Assembly: GCA_000697055.1 (NCBI GenBank)
Contig: JNDT01001271.1
Coordinates: forward strand, 1 to 36,409
Length of the DNA: 36,409 nucleotides
From: Saksenaea vasiformis B4078
Taxonomy: Eukaryota; Mucoromycota; Mucoromycetes; Mucorales; Saksenaeaceae
Reading direction: 5' to 3'
Under the pieces are notes generated by a model. The model saw only the letters and a program-made list of their open reading frames with translations. It was not told the origin of the DNA and made no database searches. This document shows, in pieces, positions 1 through 12,242 of this stretch. The translations under genes and the position numbers were made by a program. Every line of letters begins with the position of its first letter. Positions within the stretch are counted from its first letter, which is position 1.

Positions 1-2
1 GG

Positions 3-125
3 AACAAAGTGTTGCGACTCCGCAACGACAAGCGCAAGTACCGCTACTGCCTTGATGACAATGGAAATACTATACAAAAGAGCAGCCAATGTCCTCTGCA
101 GCGCGATCTACGTGGGTTCTATTAA
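3..125 (+). CDS. C-terminal fragment of an unrecognised gene (cut by window edge)
   Basis: The frame starting at base 3 is open from the window edge to a TAA at 123-125, giving 41 codons with a basic, Tyr/Cys-containing composition (it includes RNDKRKYRYCLDDNGN). It reads like the end of a real protein, but I recognise no family. A longer overlapping ORF in another frame (52-426) has less protein-like composition, so I prefer this one. Only the 3' end could be inside the window, and a spliced structure upstream cannot be seen. Confidence 0.35.
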   Translation, partial: NKVLRLRNDKRKYRYCLDDNGNTIQKSSQCPLQRDLRGFY

Positions 126-589
126 AAAAAAGATCATCCATTTAATTGTTAGAGTTAATGTAGCCGCCAACGACAACCGAAATGTCGTATATCCTATACG
201 GTTGTGTCAGGAGTGCGCGAACGACACAGAAAGGCCTTTAGTCAGCCTTAATTCGAGGCAATATGAGTATACTCACGGGAAATTAGTTCTGGAACCGGGA
301 TATCAACGCCGGGATAAATCTTCGACGAGTACTCGTGGAGTACATGCAATCAGGTTGCGATATCGATTCTCGTCCACACTACCTTGCACGAAATTAAAGC
401 CTTATATTTGCTTCGTTTTGCGTTAATCCAATGTCGAGCCTTTATCTATCGTATTTCTACCATGCTGATCCAAAAATACTGGATTTTGACTGAGCATTTA
501 CATCAAATAAATGCTATGTAAGTTCAAGTCGAATAAAGTTTGCGCCGGAAGCTGTTACGTCTTGTGCGGTGAGAAGTGGTTTATTTTGC
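126..589. other. Intergenic, nothing recognised
   Basis: No spliced or unspliced coding pattern, RNA gene or repeat unit was recognised here. It separates the partial gene at the left edge from repeat copy A. Confidence 0.4.
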
Positions 590-1330
590 GTTAACCCGAG
601 GAATAGTTCGCGCCTGGATAACCGGAGTCTTGCATTGTGGGTATTTCAGTGATGGATTCCCAGGATCCCATCGGAAGCAGTAAAAACGTCTCACGAAAAC
701 GACAGGTTCCACCTAACATGATCGTATTTAAAGAGACGCATGAATTTCCTTTTTTTTTTCTTTGGCTCTGTCCTTTCCAAAAACATCCCGGTAAGGATGT
801 CAGTTCTTCAAAACATATACAGGATCATTCATTCTCCATGTTCATATTTTAGCCTACAAGACCTCTGCTCGAACCACCTTGGCTGAGTGAGCTCCCTCTT
901 GTCACATTCGGTAAATGAAATGATATCCATTTGCATGCACAGCTATCACTCATTCTTACATCCTTGAAGTTTTCGCCAGGTGCTGCATCGCCCAAGTCCT
1001 CTGTAGTGCTACCAAAAAAACTCGGCCGCATGGCCTTTGCTCTCTTCACCGGGCCGGTCCCACTATGAAATGGGAATACCCCTCGGGGGTTAAATGAATT
1101 GGCATCAAAGAATCTTCCATTTACTAACCGTGAATGAGTTTTTATGCTGCTCAAATAAATTTTGCGTCCATCTGGGGACCAAGTTGATGCAAGTGGAGTG
1201 TTATTTTATTGCCGATTTATGTACTGATAACCACATATTATCCCTTCCTTAGCGCAAACCTGGCTCTTTGATGGACGCAAGATTTATATAGAATAGCGTA
1301 AAAATCCATTGAATAAACAGTATGTTAGAT
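590..1330. repeat. Dispersed repeat, copy A (partner at about 31870-32730)
   Basis: This stretch aligns by eye with about 31870-32730 over its whole length. Shared blocks in the same order are: CTGGATAACC (614-623), a TTCAGTGATGG block (646-656), a CCCATCGGAAGCAGTAAA block (666-683), an AGGTTCCACC block (704-713), a GAATTTCCT plus poly-T plus CTTTGGCTCT block (741-768), GGTAAGGATGTCA (790-802), TTTAGCCT..AAGACCTCTG (848-865), and the AACCGTGA..TTATGCTGCTC..TGCGTCCATCTGGGGACC end (about 1126-1180). The copies are clearly diverged, so this is an old mobile element family. No transposase or reverse transcriptase was found, which fits a non-autonomous element or a decayed LTR. A 101-codon minus ORF inside (849-1154) has no counterpart I could see in the partner. 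Confidence 0.65.
1154..1288. mobile_element. MITE-like unit with 19-bp imperfect terminal inverted repeats
   Basis: The left arm AATAAATTTTGCGTCCATC (1154-1172) and right arm GATGGACGCAAGATTTATA (1270-1288) are inverted complements at 17 of 19 positions. The 135-bp unit sits at the right end of repeat copy A. The partner repeat carries the same arms at the same place (about 32572-32590 and 32689-32708), so the inverted ends are a conserved property of the element. No coding capacity. No target-site duplication could be established by eye. Confidence 0.5.
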
Positions 1331-2510
1331 TTGTGTCAAGCGTCACAGATCTTTTCCCATGTACATAAATTGCAGATCAGCGTTCCTTGTCAGAAAAGCT
1401 ACATCACTAAAAGCTAAAACTACGTCATTTTTGGGGGGATTGGGGTGCGCAAGTGGGGTGCGCGTAGCCAAACCCGTGCGTGCAGCGAAACCCGAATCAG
1501 ATCCAATTTGGGAATGAACACCACCATTTTCTTTCAGTCATCTGTAATACAATCTACGGTCCCTTTTGTACCACCTGCCTAGATCAAACAAACCAACGCA
1601 CCTGTTGCCTAGAAAAGAAGTTCTTTTACGATCTTTCTGGGGACTTGCAGAAACACTTTCTATGATGCATTCTGCAGTTTCATACGTAATCATCAAGGGA
1701 GCTCTACATATAGTTTATCGAATAAATTTTTTAAGGCAACTTTAAATGAACTTTGTCTCTGTAGAAGGCACAATGCGAGAGAAGAAACGATTGGATATAG
1801 GAATAGTTAGAACATCAGAAGACCAGACGATTCGTTCTAGCAATGGAAAAAAAGAAGGTACTTCCCCGCGCAAAGTTTATATTATGAACTGTACATAAGA
1901 TCCCCAACAACTATGTCCCGGGAGGTGAACTGGGCATATCTATCCTGTTATAGAAGCAACTTAAAAAATATTTTCCAAATCTCTGGCATTTGAAACGCCG
2001 AACTTTGTGTAGCCTGAATAATCCCGTTCCTGTGAAATCTTAAGATTTGAGTTGGTGATTTATGCTACGCATTGAAATACATTTTACACTACTAAAGTCT
2101 TTTGCTTCCAGAAAGAACCAACCTTGCTCTGAAAGGAAACAAGTGTACGTACTTAACATACTAGTTATGGAAGAAGGAACATGAAGTTGGTCCGCCCATG
2201 GCCCTACAATTCCCCCGAAGTTGTCCCGCCGCTCACGCCTGCACATATCTTTTTAAGCATGATACGAAGATATGATGTTTATGGTCCATGTTCGTTGTCC
2301 TAAAAATCGCCTTTATTGAAAGCATTGCATGTTGTGCTTAATTCTCTTGAGTTCACGCTTAAGCATATTGAAGTCACACATTCGGATAACATTTGCATCC
2401 CTTCCATGTCTATGTATCCCGTTTACCAGTCGGTTTGCCATACATTTGACCAATAAAAAATACCAATCCTTCCCTTAGATGCGGATCACTTCCCGTGGTC
2501 TGAAACATCT
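1331..2510. other. Intergenic, no gene recognised
   Basis: Roughly 1.2 kb without a coding pattern I can support on either strand. A G-rich patch at about 1432-1462 contains two copies of GGGGTGCGC. The ORFs here (1480-1665 +, 2040-2246 -) are short, lack splice context and resemble no family. Confidence 0.4.
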
Positions 2511-2660
2511 CTTTGTGTGAGACGATAGGATCTTGGGCTCCAATGTGCGTCTTTCATGCGATAATGGGACCCCGTTTCCGACATACCCTTTGCATGAGAC
2601 AAAGGATGCTACTTCCGACGCGCTTTTTGCACGAGACAATCGAATCCCATCTGTCTTTAC
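2511..2660 (+). repeat. Degenerate tandem repeat, about 33-40 bp period
   Basis: Four or five successive units begin with CTTTnnnTGnGA-like sequence: CTTTGTGTGAGACGATAGGA, CTTTCATGCGATAATGGGAC, CTTTGCATGAGACAAAGGAT, CTTTTTGCACGAGACAATCG, then a partial CTTTACTGAG. Unit lengths shrink from about 40 to 33 bp, and TTCCGAC is shared by the second and third units. The array lies downstream of the aldehyde dehydrogenase 3' end. Confidence 0.5.
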
Positions 2661-2960
2661 TGAGTCTTTTGTCTCACATCATGGAAAGATATAGATGACA
2701 CGGACGTAACATAGAGGAGTACAACACGCAGATCATAGCATTAAATGAACGTAAAAAGGGCTGCTTCAAAGCGCAAAATTCTTCATCCGTAGTAGCGCCA
2801 AATAATTTCAAATGGATGCAAATAATAGGAAGAAAAAAAGATCCAACTTGTTCATGTTGTAACAAAAATGTGTCATTTTCTTCTTTATTTACTTTGATGC
2901 GATCGGGACAAGATTCATCAACTGAGATGTTGGGTTGCGGGACATTACAGAACTTTAAAT

Positions 2961-4681
2961 TTAAGGCTGGCGGCTGACATTGATCTTGACCGTCTTAACC
3001 TAAAGGAGGAATAAGTAACTTTAATTCCCGCCAATATCGGAAGTGAATCATTTCTTACCTGAAGATAGTTGTCAAGAGCATATTCACCGTTCTCACGGCC
3101 AATACCGCTCTCACGGAAACCACCAAATGGCGTGTTGTAATCGAGCTCATTGTAGCAGTTCACCCCTATATTTTCCATTAGATTAGGCTTTTTTTCCCAT
3201 TCGGTGGGAAAAATAAAAAAATAACTTACAGACAGTGCCTGCCTCCAGGCGGTTAGCGACACCGACGGCACGAGTAATATCCTTTGTAAAGACAGCTGCG
3301 GCGAGACCGTAGGTGGTGTCGTGGGCCTTGGCAACCACATCGTCATCGTCCTTGAACTTAGAAATGGCCACAACAGGACCAAAGATTTCCTCCTTCATAA
3401 TCTTCATATTCTCACTGACATCGATAAACACGGTGGGCTCAATGAAATAACCCTTGTTGCCCCATCGTGATCCACCCAATGCACAAGTGGCACCCTCTTT
3501 CTTGCCTGCTTCGATGTAGCCCATGATACGATCGTACTGAACCTGCGAGATCTGAGGACCTTGGAAAGTGCTGTCATCATGAGGATCACCAATCTTGGTG
3601 TTCTTTGCGTGTTCCTTGAATTTGGCAAGGAATTCGTCGAAGATACTTTCTTGAACATACACACGGGAGCCTGCGCAGCAGCACTGACCGTGGTTGAAGA
3701 AGATACCTTTGTGTGCCCATCGGACGGCCTGGTCAAGGTCGGCATCCTCGAAGATGATATTGGGGGATTTGCCACCCAATTCCAAGGTGACTTTCTTCAG
3801 GTTGCTCTCAGCAGCAGCCTTCATCACTAAACGACCGACAGCAGTGCTACCGGTGAAGGCAATCTTTCGAACTCTCATGTGACGCGAAAGGGCATCACCA
3901 GCAACATGACCGTAACCAGTGATGATGTTGACGACACCTGGAGGGAAGCCAGCTTCCTTGACCAAGGCGGCAATCTTCAGAGCAGAAAGTGGGGTAAGCT
4001 CAGAGGTCTTGACGATGACTGTGTTGCCGGTGGTCAAAGCAGGACCAATCTTCCAGGCAAGCATCAAGAGAGGGAAGTTCCAAGGAATGATAGCACCGCA
4101 TACACCAAGAGGCTCGTGACGGGTGTAGGAAAGGGCGCCTTCTGTGTCAATCACCTTGCCATGTACCTTATCCGACCATCCAGCATAGTAACGGATGCAC
4201 TTTGCGAATTCAGGCACGTCAAATAGACGCGAAATAGTAATTCCTTTGCCGTTATCCAGTGACTCGATTTGGGCCAATTCCTCGGTATCACGATCAACCA
4301 GATCAGCGAGCTTGTGCATCAAACGACTACGTTCTCTGGCATTGGTCTTGCTCCACACAGATTCAAAAGCCTTCTCTGCAGCATCAACAGCAGCATCAAC
4401 CTGCTTGGCCTCAGCTAAATCAGATGCATTAGTCATCCATATCGTTTGATGCAGCACGTCACAAACATACCAGCCTGCACAGCAGCAATCACCTCTCCAG
4501 TGCCTGGGTTAACTGTGTCAATAGTAGTGTCACCAGCAACGAATTCGTTGTTAATGAAGAGACCGGTGTTCACTGTAAATAGAAAGTTAGTGATCTGATA
4601 TGATGTCTTCTTTGATTTGCATGACATACGCTTAAGCTTGTAGCCTTTGGACGTCACAGCATCAACAGTGAGATTAGTCAT
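2961..4681 (-). CDS. NAD(P)-dependent aldehyde dehydrogenase (class 1/2 type)
   Basis: Spliced model of five exons: 4630-4681, 4471-4572, 3230-4414, 3059-3165 and 2961-2999. It encodes about 494 residues, the usual length for cytosolic/mitochondrial ALDH1/2 and fungal homologues, which oxidise aldehydes to carboxylates with NAD(P)+. The family signatures are plain: a PWNFPLLMLAWKIGPAL block (substrate/cofactor region), FTGSTAVG (Rossmann loop), LELGGKSPN with the general-base Glu near residue 263, and GQCCCAGSR with the catalytic nucleophile expected at the middle Cys, residue 297. The C terminus has the NTPFGGFRESGIGRE block and ends VKTVKINVSRQP. All four introns are 56-64 nt GT-AG and all joints keep frame. 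No mitochondrial presequence is evident, so a cytosolic location is inferred. Substrate specificity cannot be told from sequence. Confidence 0.95.
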
Positions 4682-4756
4682 GGTTTTATATCTGAAGAAT
4701 CGCTAACAAGTAAGAAAACAAAGAAAGCTGGGAATTGTAAAGAACGATGGTCGATG

Positions 4757-4765
4757 CTTTATATA
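4757..4765 (-). promoter_or_regulatory. TATA box of the aldehyde dehydrogenase gene
   Basis: TATATAAAG on the minus strand lies about 75-84 bp upstream of the ALDH start codon, a normal distance for a fungal core promoter. Confidence 0.5.
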
Positions 4766-4769
4766 CTGA

Positions 4770-5266
4770 AGTAAGGACCGAGTCACAGCGGGACAACAGT
4801 ATAAAAACTTAAAAAAAGAAAAAAAATTAATGCATTTTACTCCGGAATTTATCAACACCAAATGATTTCAACATGCTGTCTTTTCTTTTTTTTTTTATTC
4901 CTCACAAATTAAAATACGTTCAAATGCACATAATGACATCTTTTACATGGGATTGATTGAGCTATTTTGCATAACAGTACCGTGCGAATTTTTCCCACCC
5001 TACCGTTTCAGGTTTCACTCAGAATTGCGTGTGACCTGAACGCTGCGGTCACCTCAAAAACAGCGTCACACATAGGTGCACATTAGTCTGACTTTCCGAC
5101 TCCACGTCATGCGTCAAAAAAACCCGCCTTTTTGTTGTTGTCCTTGATGGTAACGCTGCCCAAAAAGCCATGTCACTCTCCATCAATCGCAACTTTATCT
5201 AATACAGCCTATGACACTTAGTCACCACCGTTAAAACCGCTTTACATTCGTGCTAGGCGCCATAAG
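4770..5266. promoter_or_regulatory. Divergent intergenic region between ALDH and the ubiquitin-like gene
   Basis: This is the shared upstream region of two oppositely transcribed genes. It holds an inverted repeat GTGACC-(10 nt)-GGTCAC at 5031-5052 and a nearby GCGTCACACA at about 5063, which look like half-sites for a dimeric regulator. It also holds poly-A/T tracts. No regulator can be assigned. Confidence 0.35.
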
Positions 5267-5649
5267 ATGCATGCCTTTTTGTGCATCGACAATAACGATA
5301 CCATCGCTGAAATCAAGGAGAAACTATGCAAAGCTCTAAATAATGGGAAAAAAGCTGATGAACTGAGGTTATTTGTACAAGGCAACAATAAAGGACAGTA
5401 TGACCAGCTATCCGTCACCCAGACCGCCGCGAGCGCTGGACTTGTGAGCGATTCTCTCGTGTATTTTGTTTACTTGGATCCAGAGGGTGAGCGTTTCATA
5501 GCACATATCTTTTTATATTAAACACCTTGCTAGGTCAATGGGAACCCATTGAAATTGCTGAATACGAATCACTAGATGACGTCGAGGAAGAGGATGTCCC
5601 CGTCTCAAAGAAGGAGAAAGGCAAAGAAAGAGCATCCGATCCATACTAG
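5267..5649 (+). CDS. Elongin-B-like ubiquitin-fold small protein
   Basis: Two exons, 5267-5486 and 5534-5649, separated by a 47-nt GT-AG intron, give 111 residues. The segment starting AFLCIDNNDTIAEIKEKL matches strand 2 plus helix 1 of a ubiquitin fold. The later LVYFVYLDPEG..WEPIEI and an acidic tail match the C-terminal part of elongin B rather than ubiquitin. Elongin B/C link substrate receptors to cullin E3 ligases and act in transcription elongation complexes. The predicted start skips the first beta strand of the fold, so either a short upstream exon was missed or the protein is N-terminally shortened. The tail is lysine/acid rich. The gene is convergent with LTN1, with 70 bp between the stop codons. 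The assignment rests on fold pattern only. Confidence 0.6.
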
Positions 5650-5719
5650 GTGCGTTTGTGTAGAAAATTCTATGACATGTTTCGTTTTTTCTTTAAAAAA
5701 AGTGGAAAATGGATAATAA

Positions 5720-8700
5720 TTAAAAGACGGTTCTACAAAGAGGGCAACTCGCTGAATTGGATGAGCGGAACCACTAAAGCGTAATCAATGAATAAAGGGA
5801 AAAATAGGGTGTAATGATGAAGCTTACCTTGTATAAACAACTCGAATGGAACTTGTTTTTACAAGTACGGCATTGTTTAGTGGGTATGGATCTGTCTTGG
5901 GGACTGATGATAGAGTAGCAAATCGTACAATCTGCCACGCCGTCAAAATGCAGATTGACGTTACGTTTGAAAACTGTCAATGCGTCCGCAATATTACCGT
6001 TCTAATGAACAAATGAATCAGCAACTCTATCAAACTGCAGGGTAAATCACCATACCTGCGAGCCAATGACCGCAGTCACCGCAAACATCCATCCACGCCA
6101 TTGTCTATCGTTCACGCCTACTTTCTGTACACCTTCAACATCAATTTGACGTAGAGGATAGTTGGTAGGTAACTTGATAGCAATCTGCATATTCTGTTCA
6201 TCGACTCGATAAGTAGCTGTCACTTCGTTTGCGGCTTTCAGCGTTTTGACAGAGAATTCATTTTCGCCGTTATCCTCCAACTGCGATTTAATGTCTGCGC
6301 GGCTGATAAGCTCCATCTCATTATTGATCAGCAAACCACTAAAGTGCTTTTCCGTATAGCTACAGAAACCAGGCTGTTAGTCCGCTGCGCCTAAACTTTA
6401 AATATTCCACGGCAACGTACCTCTCTACCGCGATGGAGAGCTGGCGATTCTTGCAATCGACCCACCATGTTCTGAGGGGGGAAAGTTAATTTCAAATAAA
6501 TTGTTCCATCACAGCATAATGCATACCTTACGATAGATGGAATATGTTTCAGACATTGGTAATAAAGATGAGAGGCTAAAAGGAGATAGCTTATCTCAGA
6601 TGCAGCCTCAAAACCTGGAATTGCATTAGCCTTAGGGAGTTTAGCCTCAAAGTCTCACCATCAATTTCATATACATCGATTCCCCACGGACTTAAATCGA
6701 AAGGATGCGCTTCTTGTCCAGCACCGACACCCAGCATCTTGAATAACACAGGTAACATCGTCGACACCACCTCGGTTTCCTTCAACTGCGTCGTATATTC
6801 TTGTTTTAATCTAAAAGTCTACAGGCGTGAAATAAGATAACGTTAAAATTTTGACATGTAATAAACATGAAACACTTACAATATCCTTAAAGTGCTCAAA
6901 CATCAACAACCATGAAAGAAGATATCCCAGTATATCATGCAACGCCTGTACCACATCAGTTACACCAGCAAGAGCAACCTAGCGGCTCCTTACCTGGTCC
7001 TCAAAATGTGTTGAGTGCCACTGCGACAAGTCGGGTGCATTCTGGAGACTAGCAATGATCTCTGGAGCAATTTCAGCGTTGGTAGCTTCTTCTAAAAATA
7101 AATAAGGATTAAGAAAACGGAACAATTTCGTATCTGTATGCCCTACCGCTACGTTCCGTAAACTCTAGTTCAACAGAAAGATCCGCAACCTTCTGATTCA
7201 CGTATTTCTTCAGTAGAGCATATGCACGTTTCTGCACAGTATCATTATGCACGTATAATCGCGCGTAAATCTCAGTAAACAAATCCGCTTTAAACAGGGT
7301 TTTGTCGGAGACGTGGCCGAGCAAATCAGACAACAATTCCTGGTAACGCTGTCTTGGACGAGAAGACTCTGATACTTGAGCGGCACCTTGAGCAAACAGT
7401 TCCAGCGTTTTCTCGTAAAACTTTGGAGAGTACTCTTTCAAAACCTCTTTCAGGTCTTCGTTTCCTTCCATTGCAATGGTACGCAGCGTAGAAAAGAGCT
7501 GAAGGGCATAGAAGATGACAGGGACCTCTTCTGGGACGCTTGCATCCGCAAATGCAGTCCACTCGTAGGCTCTATCCATGAAAAACTCCCACTGACCACC
7601 GGATACATCTTGTACAGATTCAGACAGATGCATAAACAACTGCGCCAACTGCACAGTAATCTGGACGCGGTGTGAAGAGAAATCGTTTGTAGAGAAATCC
7701 GATTCAAACCACTTCCTAGTTACGAGCAATAAATGCATCATTCTCTGAGGAGGGATGGCTATGGCTCCGAACTTGAGAGACGTCGCATTCAACAAAACCA
7801 AAAGATCCCAAGCTTGAGAGCCCTCTTCTTCAAATGCTTGTAGACTAGTGACACCAGATAATTGACTCACAAGATGACTCTGGAGTGTTCTGAACTGTGA
7901 AGATTCCCCAAGCGCATTTTTGAAGGATAGCAAAATTGCTACTTTGGCAGGCAGACGCACTACAGGATAACGAAAGAAAAGAAAAGTGTCAAGTCACTTG
8001 CAAAACAGAGCCTCATGGCACTTACCCTCGGTATTCTCGTTCTTGATAACACCCAACCAACATTGCATGTCAGATAAGGACCACTCCAATTTCAGTATCA
8101 AACGGTCGCAAACTTTCTGTAAAAGTTTGGCGATTGTGACATCCAGGAAGGTCGATTCACTCTCCCCGCTGTGGAAACTTAGAAGCTGGAAGACAAGCGA
8201 CAGCAATCTTTGATTCGAAGCAAAGGTTTTGTTCGATGAAATTGCATCACAAAGTTGCTGGAACCAATGCTTTGCATCGCTTTCTCGAGCGCTCAACAGT
8301 ATCAGTTGGTCGAACCATTCAACAAACATCGTCTCCATTTGCATTATAAAGGCACGAATACCTAAGGAACTCTCGACCACTTTGCTGTCCCACACGCGAG
8401 AGAGGCGGGGGACTTCAAGTCCATACTGACATTCGATACACGCTACCATCAGCTGTTGCATCAGTTGATCTTGGCGACTGCCATCGGTCGTTTCGAAGAA
8501 AAAGCTCTGGACGCCTACATCTTTGATGTATTCTGCAGCAAAAAGAACAGAACGTCCATAGGCGCTAAGACCATACATGTCGTACGAGATAGGCATCAGT
8601 TCGTCCTCGTCTACCAAAGGAGCACGAACCAATGCGGCATATTGGTCAACAACTGTCAGCGATAGATGCTCATGTGTGTACTGTGTAAATGGTGCAGAAA

Positions 8701-11700
8701 GAGAAATCCAATCCTCTATGGTCCCCACGAGCATCGCAACCGCTTCATCATAGTCAGTGCCTTTGCTGGGATACAGACCAGAAAGAACCTTCTTCACTCT
8801 TCGCACTGAATCAGAAGGACTTTGAAGATTTTGTGAGTTTTTAGTACAACTTTCTGAGACGCATCACATACCTGGCACTATAAGTTACGTCCGAAATAGA
8901 CGCCTTCACCTGGGAAAGCATAGCGTGGCGGAATGTAGAAAGCATTGCCTTCTCGCCTTCTTGGATCGTTTGCACGATCATATCCCAAGTAGAAGAGGCC
9001 AAATGCGATACAGTTTCTATATAGCCACCAGTGGACTCATGGGATGCGGTATGCAGTATCGTTTGTTTCACGAAGATCATGTCGAACACCTGTCCACTGA
9101 TATGCTTCAGAGAAGATTCATCAACAAGGGCAAGAGCAAGCCCCTTCATGTCTAATGTTTCCTGCAAAATCTTCAAGGCTGACACCGTACTGTAAATGAC
9201 TGGATGTGGAGGCTCTTCTCCCACGGAATGATTGGCTGTCATATATTGGTGTCTATTGAATTCGCTTAAGGTCGCCCCAATCTTTTTAAAGATATTGTTA
9301 TAGAGATCATCCGACAAAGTAGTGCGAGCTATTGCCAGAAGAGCATCATCAGCGAGAAAACACACGAATTACGGTGGTAACTTACATAGGTGTAACATCA
9401 GACTCAAAGAAACAATGCGTTCGAATACGCGTCGTAAAAGTCCTGACAGCTCCGCACCGCTCGACCAATTAAGAGTCATGTCAAGGTACTTTCTGATAAG
9501 GCTGTCAAGCTTTACACTTCCATAGTTGATGTTTGGTGACTCCAATTTCAGCTAATGTCAGCTAAAAGCGTTAACATACTCCTCGAACAGCCCGCAGTTA
9601 CTCTTCATACCTGTTCAAGGAACAAAACCAGCCCTTCCGCCAACCGGAACTCATAGTCAGGGTCTTGGGTATGTGCTTGGGCTTCCGAAAGCTTCTCTAC
9701 AGCGGCTTCCCAAAGACTGTTCGCCAAGGCTGCGTCAGGAACCCGAGCGACAAGCGAAATGTAGAAGATAACCAATGGTGATAAAGATTGTCGAGGACCT
9801 TCGGTTAAAAGCGACAACAGCATTGTGGCAGGCGTGACAAGTTCCTTTAGATAGATGAGTGCCTTCTCCATGCTGAATGTGATGTTTACCTTGATATCGG
9901 CTTCTGTTTGCAGCAGCGTTGATGAGTAGCTAGAAAGGATTTGTCCTGCCAAGTACAACAATCCATAGGACTTGTCTATATAGCGCTGTGTAAGTAATCC
10001 TCTTGCCACCTTTGGAGAGCAAACCTTTGTAAACGATGCTTGAGGATACAGATGCTAACAACAGACGTCGGGCCAAACCCGTTGCGCGTTTATACGCGGG
10101 ATGATCTTGCACTTTGACGTTTGCTTCCAATTCTTGCTGTATGGAACACATAAAGTTTCCTGATTTGTGGCAGAATGCATCCATGGCAATGGTTTCGCCT
10201 CGAGGTGATGTGCAGTCTATAACCGTCTGAGCCAGCGTGATATCCATCTTCGACCACAGCGGAGGCATATAGTCTGGCATCAAATGTTAACATCATTACC
10301 ATAGAATCATGTCTTTACTCCCAACCTTGAAGGCTACCAACAGACTCAAGCACAGCTACGTGTTTCGCCAAGATCGCAAAACTATTGGTATCCACCTTTT
10401 CATTGATAGCAGCATTCCGTGCTTTCAAGAAATAGCTTTCCATGGCTTCCCAGAAAACATGTTCAACTAAGTACGATACAACTGCCTTTTCATCAGTGCT
10501 GGCGGCAGATTTGCTATACGCTGAAATCAGAAAACGATCGAGTAATAAAAAGGCTTTTTACCTCTGTGCAATCGCAAAGTAGACAGCACATTCGGCGTAC
10601 GCGTCAAGAAATACGTTGTAATTATTCTTGTCAATCACATCGCTAGAGGCACCCTTCCAAAAACTATCAAAGACGTCTTTGTAAAAAGTTGGTATATTCT
10701 TCAACTAAAGATAAATGGAAGAAGACCAGTGAATATTACCAAGTAGTATATGGTTCGAAAAGTTACCTCAGATGGTAAGTTTGCAAGCAAGGCCAACATG
10801 CTGGGATAAGCAATCCGCACAGAACCGTTCAATCCAGAACGAAGATAAGCACAAAGTTTTGGTAAAGCAGGTTTCTTCTTGCCAATGATAACCCAAGCTT
10901 CAGGAAACTCTGCCAAGCGACGAATTAGTCCGCGTGCTTTTCTCGACCGGTGGTACATACTGTTTGTTATCAGCAAAAGGGCATCCCACATTTCTTCGTG
11001 CGTAGTCGTGTCCTTCTCAGTGAAAACGCTCGTGAAAAAGCTTGGACATATCTTCTCCACACGTGGTTTGACTGCGTCTATCCACTGCAAAATAAGCGTC
11101 TTGATAAAGCTGTACAAGGCTTTGCGGATAACAGGGCTTGTGTGCGTTGCGAATTTCCAAAGGATAGTGTCGTCCAGCAAGCTATCGTATTCAGCAGCAC
11201 ATTTCCGGCGTTCTTCGCTGGGAATCGTTTCTATGTGAAATAACGATGCATCAATATATTATCTTCTCTCCTCTACGAAATTACCAATTAAGTGAGACAC
11301 ACAATAGAAGCAAGAAGATATGACGCGCGCAAACTTGGCATTCATGTCCTCCTTATTAACATAACGAGCGTCACCTAAGAGATAATAAGCACAATTGCAT
11401 GAAAGCTGAACAATAACTTACTTAAGGTCTCGGGAGTCTTATGGAGCAGCATGTCTGCAGTATAATCAAGAATCTCCTTTTGACAAAAAACGATAGCATC
11501 TAACCTTTTTTCTTTGGCAAACACGGACTATTTTTTTTTCTGCGTCAACACATTGCTTTCATTATTGCACGGTTTTTGCTTACTTCAAAGGATGATTTTG
11601 CAATTTTTGCGACATCTTTGTATGGATCGAACATGGTAATCATCCAGGCACCAATAAACTCCTTCAAATGAGGAGCTAGCTTTTTCTTGGTGCTGGTAGC

Positions 11701-12242
11701 AATCAGCAAGTGCACGTTGTTTGCAGCCATGCGCACACGTCGATCCACCTCAACCGTGAGTTTGCCATAGATCGAGACCTGGGATTTGTCAGCGATGGGA
11801 TCATTTGATATCCTCACTCTCCTACCCAAGACGGAAGTATGGTGTACATGGTATCTGTATGTGCTTTAAGATAGCACTCGAGTTCCTCCAAAGCTTTGAG
11901 TTTCGTCACTGCATCGCGCTTCGACAACTTTTTCAAAACAACGATCAGCTCAGGATCCAAATTGGCCATGGCTGAAGCGGCATCGCTACTTCTGGTAGGT
12001 GAATTGGAAGAATGCGAGGCCTGGCCGGGAATGATAGTGGTTGCAGCGCCAGCAAACTGAGCAAATCCACCGAGGTTATCGAAATTCAACTGATTACCGG
12101 TGGAAGCGGCGAGTTCGGCTGCGCGACTAGAGAGAATAGGATGAATCTCTTAATTAAGAAAAGAAAAGACGAGCTCTATATACCTGCTGCTAGCAGGCTT
12201 CAAATTGCCTTTCACCCTCGGTTGCTTTCCTGGTTTGCCCAT
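5720..12242 (-). CDS. LTN1: Listerin, RING-type E3 ubiquitin ligase of ribosome quality control
   Basis: Intact multi-exon gene of about 1,750-1,800 residues (the human protein is 1,766) with roughly 20 introns. LTN1 binds the 60S subunit carrying a stalled nascent chain and ubiquitinates that chain in the cytosol. The start at 12242 gives a first exon with the conserved basic leader MGKPGKQPRVKGNLKPAS; a 57-nt intron (12127-12183) then leads to the LNFDNLGGFAQFAG element. Next comes the VVLKKLSKRDAVTKLKALEEL HEAT block and a long HEAT-repeat middle. The C terminus has the RTWWVDCKNRQ region, an RWD-like domain (ATYRVDEQ..IKLPTNYPLRQIDVEG..QWRGWM) and a RING finger, CTICY..CRTCKNKFHSSCLYK joined across an intron to WFRSSNSASCPLCRTVF. 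All eight zinc ligands are present. Every frame change coincides with a usable splice pair; one intron (after RRLLLAS, near 10050) is only about 40 nt. Confidence 0.93.

Noticed and set aside
52..426. 124-codon plus-strand ORF at the left edge
   Set aside because: Composition is not protein-like, there is no family resemblance, and another frame over its first part reads better as the end of a gene.
849..1154. 101-codon minus ORF inside repeat copy A
   Set aside because: No matching open frame in the homologous part of copy B, so it is probably chance within an element.
5720..12242. Listerin region as several separate hypothetical genes
   Set aside because: All pieces are collinear with listerin from its N-terminal leader to the RING finger, and the joints keep frame.
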